Below are positions 1 to 4,959 of a DNA stretch of 5,123 nucleotides, one piece after another (positions within the stretch are counted from its first letter, which is position 1; each line of letters starts with the position of its first letter). The translations under genes and the position numbers were made by a program. The DNA lies in NCBI GenBank assembly GCA_016210785.1, contig JACQTN010000165.1:1-5123 (forward strand), read 5' to 3'. The notes below the pieces were generated by a model, which was not told the DNA's origin, ran no database searches, and saw nothing but the letters and a program-made list of their open reading frames with translations. Source of the stretch: Armatimonadota bacterium. GTDB taxonomy: Bacteria; Sysuimicrobiota; Sysuimicrobiia; Sysuimicrobiales; JACQTN01.

Positions 1-971
1 ATCTTGCCCACGTCGTGCACTCGCGCGGCCTGCACGATGGCCTCCGCCTCGTCGGCGGGCACTTCCAGCCGCCGGGCGATGAGCCGGCAGTACTCCGCGA
101 CCCGCTGTGAGTGCTGGAAGGTGTACGGGTCACGGCGGTCCACCGTGTCGGCGAGGAGCTCGATGGTCTCGCGGGTCTGGTCGCGGATGATGGCCACGCT
201 AGTGTACGCGTTGCGCACCACCAGGACCATGAGGAGTACCAGCGGCACGGTGAGGGGTACGGCAATAAACAGGTCGGCGACAAAGATCCCCAGGGCCAGG
301 TGAGAGAGGTAGAAGTGCCAGGTCCACCGATGGGCGCCCACCCACACGTCCCAGGGGCGCTGCCGGCGGATGAACGCCAGCATGGTTGAGGTAATCCCGG
401 TGTTCACCGCGAAGTAGACGCCAGCGGTCGCGGCGATGGGCAACAGGTCCCGGGTGGAGGCAAGCGGCGGAATCGATCCTCCGGCGAAGGCACGGTAGGT
501 GATGGCGGAGAGCGCGACGGCCAGGGTGTGCTGGGCGGTGTTGAAGACGCAGACATACCAGCGCTCCCGCCTCACCGCGTAGGCGTAGACCTGGTGGAGA
601 CCGACGCCGAGGACGGCCACGAGCACCGCTTCGGCACCGGGAAAGAGGAGAATCGCTGCGAAGAGGACGACGCCGTCGAAGCGAAAGGTGACGCCGAATC
701 TTTCCCCGCCGGTCACCACGATGGGGTCGAGGCGGGCGAGGAAGACCAGCGCCGAGGCGGCCGTGACGACCGGGACGGCCGTCCCCAGCGTGCTCCACAG
801 GAACGCCGCTCCGTTGCTGCGGGAGGCCATCACCCACAGGAGGCATCCGGTGGCCCCCAGGGTACTCCAAAAGAAGAACCTGGCGCGGGCCGGCAGTGCC
901 GTCATCGGCAAAGACGCCATGGCACTGGGCCGCACCGGCCATGGAGTGATGCGCAGGGCGGACTTCCCCAC
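1..971 (-). CDS. Membrane-bound HD-GYP/HD domain protein, paralogue 1 (partial, C-terminus outside window)
   Basis: The minus-strand frame is open from here to the left edge and matches the complete paralogue at 2932-4302 along its whole visible length. The N-terminal ~240 residues form about seven hydrophobic segments. They include shared blocks such as GVGLHQVY, WYVCVFNTAQ, HRWTWHFYLSHLALGIFVADL and VAIIRDQTRETIELLADTVDRR (the last split here only by reading order). The HD domain then starts with HSQRVAEYCR, and the sequence runs off the window at the metal-binding motif HDVGKI. The family hydrolyses cyclic di-GMP, but the rest of the active site, including the GYP position, is not visible, so activity cannot be judged. 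Start choice: GTG at 971 has a good Shine-Dalgarno GAGGGAG four bases upstream. ATG at 920 has no such site but lines up with the start of the paralogue (MASLPMTALPARAR against MAASPRALPARAR). An in-frame stop lies further upstream. The product is an inner-membrane signalling protein; what its N-terminus senses is unknown. Confidence 0.87.
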   Translation of the reverse strand, partial: MGKSALRITPWPVRPSAMASLPMTALPARARFFFWSTLGATGCLLWVMASRSNGAAFLWSTLGTAVPVVTAASALVFLARLDPIVVTGGERFGVTFRFDGVVLFAAILLFPGAEAVLVAVLGVGLHQVYAYAVRRERWYVCVFNTAQHTLAVALSAITYRAFAGGSIPPLASTRDLLPIAATAGVYFAVNTGITSTMLAFIRRQRPWDVWVGAHRWTWHFYLSHLALGIFVADLFIAVPLTVPLVLLMVLVVRNAYTSVAIIRDQTRETIELLADTVDRRDPYTFQHSQRVAEYCRLIARRLEVPADEAEAIVQAARVHDVGK

Positions 972-1578
972 GGATCTCCCTCGCCTATCCTGAAATAGCG
1001 ATCGCCCGCTCCTCGTGCGGCGAGTCCGAGCGGGCGAGAGTCATGGTCCTCAGCAGTTTGCGGCCCGGGTTCCTACGCGTGTTGCCGTACCCGAGAGCGC
1101 GGCTCTCCGGTCTGGCCACGGGGCCAGCGCCCCAACATCGCTCCGACATCGCGCGGTGCCGCTCCAGCGGTAAATGACACCGTCGCGTAGCGCGAGGGCG
1201 GTCGATCCTCACAGTCCCTCAGGGTCGAACGCACGGAACGTTCGTCCCGTGAGTCGTGGCGCAGAACCCCGTCGACTCCAGGTCTTCTCCTGACATGTCC
1301 TCCACCCCCGGCGGCCAGCCCACGCGGCTGGCGGGCAGTTTCGATTCAGATCCGAGACGCTCGATGGGACGCCTAACAACCGCTAAGTTGACTATATGGC
1401 GCGGGCCCATGCGTGACAACTGGACCTATGTCCCAGGCACCGGCCAGAAGTACTACCACGGGCCGATTTAGGGCTGTTCGCTGGGCGCTCTCCTGGTCAG
1501 TCGCGGATCCCCGGCGGTCCGGCCGAGACCAGGCCGCCTCGTGCAGGGCGAACCCGGCCGGCCTCGAATACTCCTGGT
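972..1578. other. Divergent intergenic region with structured leader; no gene recognised
   Basis: About 600 bases separate two divergent genes, and I see no convincing coding sequence in them. The left half, read on the minus strand as leader of HD-GYP paralogue 1, holds three strong hairpins. CTGGCC/GGCCAG pairs at 1112-1117 with 1122-1127, GAGAGC/GCTCTC at 1093-1098 with 1102-1107, and a perfect 9-bp stem at 1003-1011 with 1028-1036, whose loop has a further 4-bp stem (CTCG/CGAG). The right half (about 1210-1578) shows only short palindromes such as GAACGTTC near 1236. The plus-strand reading frame at 1256-1471 has no Shine-Dalgarno site and no recognisable product. Confidence 0.5.
976..982 (-). 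promoter_or_regulatory. Shine-Dalgarno site deciding the GTG start of HD-GYP paralogue 1
   Basis: On the minus strand GAGGGAG lies four bases before GTG (971). No comparable purine-rich site precedes the alternative ATG at 920. This favours the GTG start and a 17-residue extension, although homology with the paralogue favours the ATG. Confidence 0.55.
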
Positions 1579-2286
1579 ATGCTCCGGATGGATCAAGTCG
1601 CCGAACTGCAGGCTCTCGACTCCCGCCTCGCCGCGCTGCAGAAGCGGCGCCGCGCTCTCGACGATGGCGCGGGGCTGCACACGACCCTGGTCCAGGCCCG
1701 GCAGGCCTGGGAGCAGGCACGCACCGGGCTGCATGCGACCGAGGTTCAGGTGCGGACCTGGGAGCTAGAGGTGGAGTCTCTCGCTGCCAAGCGCAAGAAA
1801 TTCGAGCAGGACCTGTACGGCGGCCGCATCACCAACCCCAAAGAACTGGAGAGCCTGCAGGCGGAGGTCAACGCGCTCAAGCGCGCCATCTCCAGGATCG
1901 AGGACCAGATCCTCGGCGGCATGGAGACCATCGAACGGGAGCGCCCGGAAGTGGTTGCGCTGGAGCAGTCGGCGAAGGGCCAGGACGAGGCGCTCGCCGC
2001 CCACGTGGAGGCCTACCGGCAGGAGGTCGCGGCGATCGACGCGGAACAGGCGGAGCTGGCGGCGCGGCGTGAGGCGATGGCGGCGGAGATCGACGAGCTG
2101 CTGCTGCGCAAGTACGAGCGGATTCGCGCACGCGCCGGAGGCATCGCCGTGGTGCGCGTGGAGCACGATCGCTGCGGGGGCTGCCACGTGGCGCTGCCGG
2201 AGGGCATGCTGGTCAGGGTGCGCGAGGGCGACGATCTGGTGACGTGCGAAGAGTGCGGACGCATCCTGCGCCCGGCACGCGTGTGA
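1579..2286 (+). CDS. Coiled-coil C4-type zinc-ribbon protein (CT398/Rv2229c-like family)
   Basis: The 235-residue product has the two-part structure of the conserved bacterial zinc-ribbon family that includes Chlamydia CT398 and M. tuberculosis Rv2229c. Residues ~1-185 are a long heptad-rich, charged helical region expected to form an antiparallel coiled coil. It contains the family signature LYGGRITNPKELESLQAEV at ~79-97. Residues ~190-235 are a compact zinc ribbon with paired cysteines C199-x2-C202 and C223-x2-C226 (RCGGCH and TCEECGRIL). The length is normal for the family. The molecular function is not firmly established; a nucleic-acid or protein-scaffold role is usually proposed. The start is ATG 1579, with ATG 1588 possible, and neither has a clear Shine-Dalgarno site. 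The gene is followed directly by RNase HI, a pairing seen in many bacteria, and the two are probably co-transcribed. Confidence 0.93.
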   Translation: MLRMDQVAELQALDSRLAALQKRRRALDDGAGLHTTLVQARQAWEQARTGLHATEVQVRTWELEVESLAAKRKKFEQDLYGGRITNPKELESLQAEVNALKRAISRIEDQILGGMETIERERPEVVALEQSAKGQDEALAAHVEAYRQEVAAIDAEQAELAARREAMAAEIDELLLRKYERIRARAGGIAVVRVEHDRCGGCHVALPEGMLVRVREGDDLVTCEECGRILRPARV

Positions 2287-2342
2287 GTGGTTCCCCCGTG
2301 CCCGCGCCGCGCGCCCATCGGCGGCCAGCGTCCGGCTCTGAC

Positions 2343-2765
2343 ATGAGCGGCCCCGGCCCCCGCCTGGTGGCGTACATCGACGGCGCCTCGCGCGGCAACC
2401 CCGGCCCCGCCGCGATCGGCGTCGTCATCCAACACGGCCAGGGTCGCGTGCTGCGGGAGATCGCCGAGTATCTGGGCGAGACCACCAACAACGTGGCGGA
2501 GTACCGGGCGTTGCTGCGGGCGCTGGCCGAGGCGGAGGCGCTGGGCGCCGCGGAGCTGGTCGTGTTGACCGACAGCGAGCTGCTGGCGCGCCAGCTCCAG
2601 GGCCAGTACCGCGTGCGCAGCGCGGCCCTGACGCCGCTGTTCGGTGAGGCGATGGCTCGCCTGCGCCGCTTCCACCGCGCCGCCGTGCGCCACGTGCCCC
2701 GCCGCCGCAACGCCGCGGCCGACGCCCTGGCCAACCGCGCGCTCGATCAGGCCCGGCGGCCCTAG
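2343..2765 (+). CDS. Ribonuclease HI family protein
   Basis: This 140-residue protein is a single RNase H fold, which cleaves the RNA strand of RNA:DNA hybrids (R-loops, primers) using two metal ions. The catalytic acidic residues are all visible: D13 in YIDGASRGNPGP, E53 in NNVAEYRALL, D77 in VLTDSELLARQL and D127 in RRNAAADALAN. It resembles the short YpdQ / Rv2228c N-terminal type with the GNPGP signature, and lacks the phosphatase domain fused to it in mycobacteria. ATG 2343 gives the expected short lead into the first strand. An in-frame GTG at 2283 overlaps the TGA of the zinc-ribbon gene (GTGA), which would permit translational coupling with a 20-residue extension of low complexity. 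Neither start has a good Shine-Dalgarno site. It probably forms an operon with the zinc-ribbon gene and ends at the inverted repeat starting seven bases after the stop. Confidence 0.93.
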   Translation: MSGPGPRLVAYIDGASRGNPGPAAIGVVIQHGQGRVLREIAEYLGETTNNVAEYRALLRALAEAEALGAAELVVLTDSELLARQLQGQYRVRSAALTPLFGEAMARLRRFHRAAVRHVPRRRNAAADALANRALDQARRP

Positions 2766-2771
2766 CCCGTT

Positions 2772-2835
2772 CCGTTCGCGCTGAGCCCGTCGAAGCGCGG
2801 GGGCTCGCGGCCTTCGACAGGCTCACGCCGAACGG
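2772..2835. repeat. REP/BIME-like inverted repeat
   Basis: Two 28-base units (2772-2799 and 2808-2835) lie in inverted orientation around an 8-base centre and match at 22 of 28 positions. Each unit has the core TGAGCC-GTCGAAG and ends in CCGTTCG. The mismatches are not random. The left unit folds on itself through CGCGCT (2777-2782) and AGCGCG (2794-2799). The right unit folds through CGGC (2808-2811) and GCCG (2827-2830). The positions that differ between units are mainly those that pair inside each unit. From memory, similar TTCGACAGGCTCA-type palindromic repeats occur in many bacterial genomes, but I cannot check whether this genome has more copies. Confidence 0.7.
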
Positions 2836-2842
2836 TTTTCTC
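2772..2842 (+). terminator. Probable Rho-independent terminator of the zinc-ribbon/RNase HI unit
   Basis: The long inverted repeat starts seven bases after the RNase HI stop and is followed on the plus strand by TTTTCTC (2836-2842). A strong hairpin followed by a T-run fits an intrinsic terminator. On the minus strand no T-run follows the stem, so it is less likely to serve the convergent HD-GYP gene ending at 2932. The T-run is short. Confidence 0.5.
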
Positions 2843-2931
2843 GGACACGCTGCTAGTCTTCATCCGGCGCATGTCCCCGCGCCATCGAGTCCGTGCTGAC
2901 ATTGGCGCCTTGCGGTGAGACCCTCAGTTGC

Positions 2932-4302
2932 TCAGCCGCCGGTCGCCGTGCTGTTCACGGAAACCTGCAGGGCAGGAGCCGTCGGGCCTTCCGGCCGTCG
3001 CGCGTCGTTCCATCGCTGCTCACGCAGCGCCTCGGTGAGGGCGTCCACAATCATGGGATCGAACTGCTGGCCCCTCTGGCGCTCCAGTTCGCGAATCGCC
3101 ACCGACGGATCGAGGGCCCGGCGGTATGGCCGGTCAGAGGTCATCGCGTCGAAGGCATCGGCCACGGCGATGATGCGCGCGCCGAGGGGGATCTCTGTCC
3201 CGCGCAGGCCGAAGGTGCCGGCGCCGTCGTAGCGCTCGTGATGGTAAAGAATGTACTCCTTGCCGCGTGCGTACTGTGGGAGGTGGCGAACGACGTCCGC
3301 CCCCATGACTGTGTGCTGGCGCATCTCATCCATCTCTTCCGCGGTCAGGACGCCGGCCTTCTGCAGGACAAAGTCCGAGATCCCAATCTTCCCCACGTCG
3401 TGCACCCGGGCCGCCAGGGCCACGGCATCGACCACATCCTCGGACAACCCCAGGTGCTGGGCAATCATGCGGGCACACTGCGCCACCCGCTGGGAGTGCC
3501 AGAAGGTACAGGGGTCCCGGCGGTCGACCGTATCCGCCAGCATCTCGATGGTCTGGCGGGTCTGATCGCGGATAATCGCGACGCTCGCGTAGGCATGGCG
3601 CAGCACCACGGCCAGAAGCAACACCAACGGGATGGCCAGGGGCGCCGTGAGGTACAGGTCGGCGACAAAGATCCCCAGAAGCAGATGGGCGAGGTACAGA
3701 TGCCAGGTCCAGCGATGCGTGGCGATCCAGATCTCCCAGGGCCGCCGCGACCGGATCAACGCCAGCATCGTGGAGATGAGCCCCGTGTTGACCAGGAGGT
3801 AGACGCCGGTGGTGGCCAGTAATGGGACGACCTCGCGAGAGGTCGCCAGGACCGGGGTCGACGTGTAGTCGAAGGGCTGGTAGGTCATTGCGGAAATCCC
3901 CACCGCCAGGACCTGCTGAGCCGTGTTGAACGCGCAGACATACCAGTACTCGCGCTTCTTGATGCGCACGTAGATCTGGTGGAGACCCACCCCCACCGCG
4001 GCGATCAGCACCGCCTGGATCGCGGGGAGGAGCAAAACGGCCGCAAAGACCACCACGCCGTCCAGCCGGAAGGTGATCTTTACCGGCCTCTTCTCTGTCA
4101 GGACCACCGGATAGATGCGGGCAAGAAACACCAGCGCCGCTGCGGCGGCCATGACCGGAGCGGCTGCGGCCGCCTCCGGCCACGAGAGGGCCATACCCGT
4201 GCTGCGGGCGGCGATCGCCGCGATCAGGCACGCTGCGGCTCCCAGCACGCTCCACAGAAACAGCCGGGCGCGGGCAGGAAGCGCCCTCGGCGATGCTGCC
4301 AT
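2932..4302 (-). CDS. Membrane-bound HD-GYP domain protein, paralogue 2 (probable c-di-GMP phosphodiesterase)
   Basis: This is a complete 456-residue protein. Residues ~14-235 hold about seven hydrophobic segments (roughly 14-34, 46-64, 83-105, 121-141, 158-182, 201-219 and 221-237), a putative membrane sensor of unrecognised ligand. A short linker (VAIIRDQTRQTIEMLADTVDRRDP, split here by function) leads to a C-terminal HD domain at ~255-432. Visible metal-site motifs are H269 (HSQRV), H301-D302 with K305 (HDVGKIG), H330, H354-H355-E356 (HHERYDG) and D382 (AVADAFDAMTSDRPYR). This fits the HD-GYP family, which linearises cyclic di-GMP at the inner face of the membrane. The signature tripeptide is GTF (362-364) instead of GYP, so activity is likely but not certain. 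ATG 4302 is preceded by GGGAGG at a good distance. It lies 42 bases downstream of the small exported protein gene and is probably co-transcribed with it from the riboswitch-bearing leader. Confidence 0.93.
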   Translation of the reverse strand: MAASPRALPARARLFLWSVLGAAACLIAAIAARSTGMALSWPEAAAAAPVMAAAAALVFLARIYPVVLTEKRPVKITFRLDGVVVFAAVLLLPAIQAVLIAAVGVGLHQIYVRIKKREYWYVCAFNTAQQVLAVGISAMTYQPFDYTSTPVLATSREVVPLLATTGVYLLVNTGLISTMLALIRSRRPWEIWIATHRWTWHLYLAHLLLGIFVADLYLTAPLAIPLVLLLAVVLRHAYASVAIIRDQTRQTIEMLADTVDRRDPCTFWHSQRVAQCARMIAQHLGLSEDVVDAVALAARVHDVGKIGISDFVLQKAGVLTAEEMDEMRQHTVMGADVVRHLPQYARGKEYILYHHERYDGAGTFGLRGTEIPLGARIIAVADAFDAMTSDRPYRRALDPSVAIRELERQRGQQFDPMIVDALTEALREQRWNDARRPEGPTAPALQVSVNSTATGG

Positions 4303-4344
4303 CTTGGAAGCCTCCCTGAACTCGCTGGAACTCGTCGCGCTGTG

Positions 4345-4587
4345 CTACCGGCCTCCGCGGTCGCGGTCGCCCGTGTACTCCTTGTTGCCCGCGTTCACGG
4401 CACCACCCGTGTCGGTGCCGCTCGGGGTCAAGGGCCCGGCCGTCATGCCGGCGGCGTTTCGATCCGAGCCGGCAGCCGCCATCGGCGGATCTTCGCCGGA
4501 CAGATCCTCCCCCGCATACGCGGTCGAGGTGACGAGCGCGCCCGCCACCCCCGTCATCAACAGCAACAGCCCGATCAGACGCTTCAT
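4345..4587 (-). CDS. Small exported protein, unknown function
   Basis: This is an 80-residue protein I do not recognise. It starts with a clear signal peptide: positive MKR, a hydrophobic core LIGLLLLMTGVAGALV, and a probable signal peptidase I site after AYA (residue 25). There is no lipobox cysteine. The mature part (~55 residues) is rich in Gly, Ala, Asp and Thr, has no cysteine and no evident fold, and ends in a charged tail (EYTGDRDRGGR). The start is well supported by AAGGAGG at 4595-4601, seven bases before the ATG. It is the first gene after the c-di-GMP riboswitch and lies 42 bases before the HD-GYP gene. That suggests an envelope or extracellular role linked to c-di-GMP signalling, for instance as partner of the HD-GYP sensor region; this is inference from position only. 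Confidence 0.8.
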   Translation of the reverse strand: MKRLIGLLLLMTGVAGALVTSTAYAGEDLSGEDPPMAAAGSDRNAAGMTAGPLTPSGTDTGGAVNAGNKEYTGDRDRGGR

Positions 4588-4610
4588 CTCCCATCCTCCT
4601 TGCTCAAAAT

Positions 4611-4629
4611 GGCGGCACGGGGTGCCGCC
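4611..4629 (-). terminator. Hairpin with short T-run in the riboswitch leader (possible attenuator)
   Basis: A perfect 8-bp stem (GGCGGCAC 4611-4618 with GTGCCGCC 4622-4629) closes a 3-base loop. On the minus strand it is followed by ATTTTGAG and then, about a dozen bases on, by the Shine-Dalgarno site of the exported-protein gene. It lies between the aptamer and the first start codon, so it could be the terminator of a transcriptional riboswitch. The T-run is short, so a purely structural role is possible. Confidence 0.45.
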
Positions 4630-4663
4630 TGACGATAAGCCTCTTCCTCCTCCGGCAACGCAA

Positions 4664-4701
4664 ATCGCCTACTCCGCGGGCTCCGAACCGGAGTAGGCGA
4701 T
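4664..4701 (-). other. 13-bp leader hairpin between aptamer and gene (expression-platform candidate)
   Basis: ATCGCCTACTCCG at 4664-4676 is perfectly complementary to 4689-4701, with a 12-base loop. On the minus strand the 5' CTCCG can also pair with a nearer CGGAG in the loop (loop GTT), so two mutually exclusive pairings exist. ATTTGCGTT follows the stem, which is only weakly terminator-like. Its position just after the c-di-GMP aptamer suggests a regulatory fold. Confidence 0.6.
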
Positions 4702-4713
4702 GGCTCCACGCCT

Positions 4714-4798
4714 CCTCTTCGGCAGCCCGGCTGACTCCTGGGAGTCCCGTGGCTTTGCGCCCCGTCCTCTCGGACGGTTTGCCTTTGTCGGGAGAGTG
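4714..4798 (-). ncRNA. Cyclic di-GMP-I riboswitch aptamer (GEMM-I)
   Basis: Read on the minus strand, the region has the GEMM-I landmarks in order. First is AAGGCAAACC (GGCAAACC at 4776-4783). Then comes a 6-bp helix capped by the tetraloop GAGA, a GNRA loop (4762-4767 with 4772-4777, loop 4768-4771). Next is CGCAAAGCCACGGG (CGCAAAGCC at 4751-4759), then a second hairpin GACTC/GAGTC (4733-4737 with 4742-4746), and finally the conserved closing block GCCGGGCTGCC (4721-4731). The GNRA loop and second-hairpin block match the tetraloop-receptor architecture known for this class. c-di-GMP binds at the three-way junction and switches expression of the gene downstream, here the exported protein and HD-GYP phosphodiesterase. 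Outer P1 boundaries are approximate. Whether ligand turns expression on or off cannot be read from the sequence alone. Confidence 0.88.
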
Positions 4799-4873
4799 TC
4801 TATTCAGTTGCCGCTCTGCGCGGGGCACCGCACCATGAGACCGGGGCCGACGGTCCTGGGTGCATACCACGGC

Positions 4874-4902
4874 ATTATCGGCGGGCACCGGCGAAACTTA
4901 AA
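4874..4902 (-). promoter_or_regulatory. Candidate sigma-70-type promoter of the riboswitch/HD-GYP operon
   Basis: On the minus strand TTTAAG (4897-4902) and GATAAT (4874-4879) are separated by 17 bases. The -10 matches consensus at five of six positions and the -35 at only three. Transcription would start near 4867, about 70 bases before the aptamer. Other weak -10-like sites exist closer to the aptamer. Confidence 0.35.
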
Positions 4903-4923
4903 CGTGAAGGCGACCGGCGTTGG

Positions 4924-4953
4924 TTGAACCGGGACCCCGGGCCGTGCTACGAT
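4924..4953 (+). promoter_or_regulatory. Promoter of rnpB
   Basis: TTGAAC (4924-4929) and TACGAT (4948-4953) are 18 bases apart, and the expected start at about 4960 coincides with the first bases of the RNase P RNA. Each hexamer matches the housekeeping consensus at four of six positions. It is arranged back-to-back with the candidate minus-strand promoter at 4874-4902. Confidence 0.55.
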
Positions 4954-4959
4954 GGTGAC

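Noticed and set aside
199..942. Long minus-strand frame of 247 residues
   Set aside because: It is Arg/Pro/Gly-rich and out of frame with the HD-GYP paralogue 1 reading, which matches paralogue 2 throughout.
998..1005. GCGATCGC octamer (cyanobacterial HIP1-like)
   Set aside because: A single chance copy in GC-rich DNA; no frequent repetition in the window.
985..1137. A second c-di-GMP or glycine riboswitch before HD-GYP paralogue 1
   Set aside because: Fragments such as GGCAA, CGCAAA and GGAGAG occur, but the helices between them do not fit either consensus.
1220..1255. tRNA T-loop-like GTTCGACCC on the minus strand
   Set aside because: No cloverleaf, anticodon arm or acceptor stem can be formed around it.
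1256..1471. 71-residue plus-strand frame in the intergenic region, ending in YVPGTGQKYYHGPI
   Set aside because: There is no Shine-Dalgarno site and no recognisable domain; it is most likely a chance frame, though the C-terminal part is less biased than other shadows.
2893..3822. Plus-strand frame of 309 residues opposite HD-GYP paralogue 2
   Set aside because: It is antisense to a gene with clear catalytic motifs, and its sequence shows no family features.
3326..4594. Minus-strand frame of 422 residues
   Set aside because: It is a shifted frame over HD-GYP paralogue 2 and the exported protein gene, with low-complexity Arg/Gly/Pro content.
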